NCBI GenBank assembly: GCA_955651735.1
Contig: CATPAM010000040.1
Span: 1 to 5,746 of the forward strand
Source of the DNA: Candidatus Acidiferrales bacterium
Lineage (GTDB): Bacteria; Acidobacteriota; Terriglobia; Acidiferrales; UBA7541
Reading direction: 5' to 3'
DNA: 5,746 bases
Below, piece after piece: positions 5,160-5,746 of this stretch. Positions within the stretch are counted from its first letter, which is position 1; the number at the start of each line of letters is the position of its first letter. Below the pieces are notes generated by a model. The model was not told where the DNA came from and ran no database searches. It saw only the letters and a program-made list of their open reading frames with translations. A program made the position numbers and the translations under genes.

Positions 5160-5746
5160 GTGGCTACGAAACGAGCTAACTCTAAACTAACGGTTTGCAT
5201 ACTTTCGCCGCACCCCCTCGTGCTTAGCGAATTCGAACGCTTACTCGCAAAATCACAATTCAAGGTCATTTTGAAACAATTGGAATCGACGCTGGCGCCG
5301 GACCTGCGGGCGCTGGATCCGCCAAAGGCCAATGTGTACGTGGTGGACGCCCATGCGGCGCGGCCGGCTACCGGGGCGCTGCTGACCAACCTGCTCGAGC
5401 GCTGCCCGGAATCGCGGCTGATGGTGGTGGGCGAACAGCACAACGACGCCAACAGTTTTTCGCTGTTGCGGCTGGGCGTGAAGGGATTGCTGACATACGT
5501 GGAGGCGCGTGACCAGTTGGTGCGCGCGCTGCCGCTGGTGGCCGCGGGCGGGTTCTGGGTGCCGCGGTCGGTACTGTCCGGCTTCGTGGATTCGATCCTG
5601 AGCGGACAAGGGCGGCGGTTGAAGACGGACTCGGTGGCGAACCTGAGCCGGCGCGAGCAGGAAGTGCTGGATTCGCTGCTGGAGAATTTGTCGAACAAAG
5701 AGATTGCCAGCAAGCTGAATATCGCGGAGCGCACGGTGAAGTTTCA
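5160..5746 (+). CDS. NarL/LuxR-type response regulator with degenerate receiver (partial, runs off right edge)
   Basis: An open frame continues without a stop to the window end. From the GTG at 5160, 195 residues are visible. Residues 10-125 fold like a receiver: LTVCILSPHPLVLSEFERLL (10-29), VYVVDAH with D63 at the phospho-acceptor place, LMVVGE (87-92) and LGVKGLLTYVEARDQL (105-120). Residues 161-195 are the start of a LuxR/GerE helix-turn-helix, with LSRREQEVLDSLLE (162-175) and LSNKEIASKLNIAERTVKF (177-195). It should be a DNA-binding transcription regulator. The acidic pair of the receiver is replaced by S16-P17, the conserved Thr/Ser by G91 and the conserved Lys by about Y113, so phosphorylation control is doubtful. 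GTG 5160 has a GGA 6 nt upstream; the alternative TTG at 5121 has poorer support. No sensor kinase is in view. Confidence 0.87.
   Translation, partial: MATKRANSKLTVCILSPHPLVLSEFERLLAKSQFKVILKQLESTLAPDLRALDPPKANVYVVDAHAARPATGALLTNLLERCPESRLMVVGEQHNDANSFSLLRLGVKGLLTYVEARDQLVRALPLVAAGGFWVPRSVLSGFVDSILSGQGRRLKTDSVANLSRREQEVLDSLLENLSNKEIASKLNIAERTVKF

Noticed and set aside
5144..5734. Minus-strand 196-codon frame at the right end
   Set aside because: It is a Ser/Arg-rich antisense shadow of the LuxR-type regulator, whose receiver and HTH motifs are unmistakable on the plus strand.

Overview
The window looks like a stretch of GC-rich bacterial chromosome, about 60% GC by eye. Acidobacteriota (Terriglobia-like) is my best guess. 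The guess rests on codon use, a DUF3011 gene and a DGPF/YCII gene near each other, and an intergenic hairpin of the 'GATCCTTCG...CTCAGGATGAC' kind that I associate with that phylum. This is an inference, not a database result.

Layout from left to right. (1) Positions 1-405, minus strand: the first 135 codons of a secreted tandem-repeat DUF3011 protein that runs off the left edge. It has a clear ribosome binding site and signal peptide. Its two repeat copies make a 66-bp direct DNA repeat at 1-66 and 250-315, with only four differences, all synonymous. (2) Positions 406-694: a gap with no convincing gene, holding one short protein-like open fragment on the minus strand. (3) Positions 695-4264, minus strand: a complete cobalamin-dependent methionine synthase, metH, with all four modules and intact zinc, cobalamin and AdoMet signature motifs. 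(4) Positions 4265-4656: a divergent intergenic region. Its metH-proximal part is packed with dyads: a 12-bp palindrome, an 11-bp-stem hairpin, a REP-like hairpin and a 6-bp-stem hairpin. (5) Positions 4657-5022, plus strand: a small DGPF/YCII-family protein with a strong Shine-Dalgarno. (6) Positions 5160 to the right edge, plus strand: a NarL/LuxR-type regulator with a degenerate receiver domain, truncated by the window end within its helix-turn-helix.

The genes do not form one pathway. metH is a stand-alone housekeeping gene of the methionine/folate/one-carbon cycle. The DUF3011 gene lies downstream of it on the same strand but is probably a separate unit, because the gap is 289 bp and it has its own RBS. 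The YCII gene and the regulator read away from metH and could be co-transcribed (137-bp gap with a weak hairpin). The points most worth a second look are the synonymous-only repeat divergence in the DUF3011 gene, the pseudo-receiver regulator, and the structured leader of metH. I see no CRISPR array, tRNA, rRNA, intact insertion sequence or clearly new multi-gene system.
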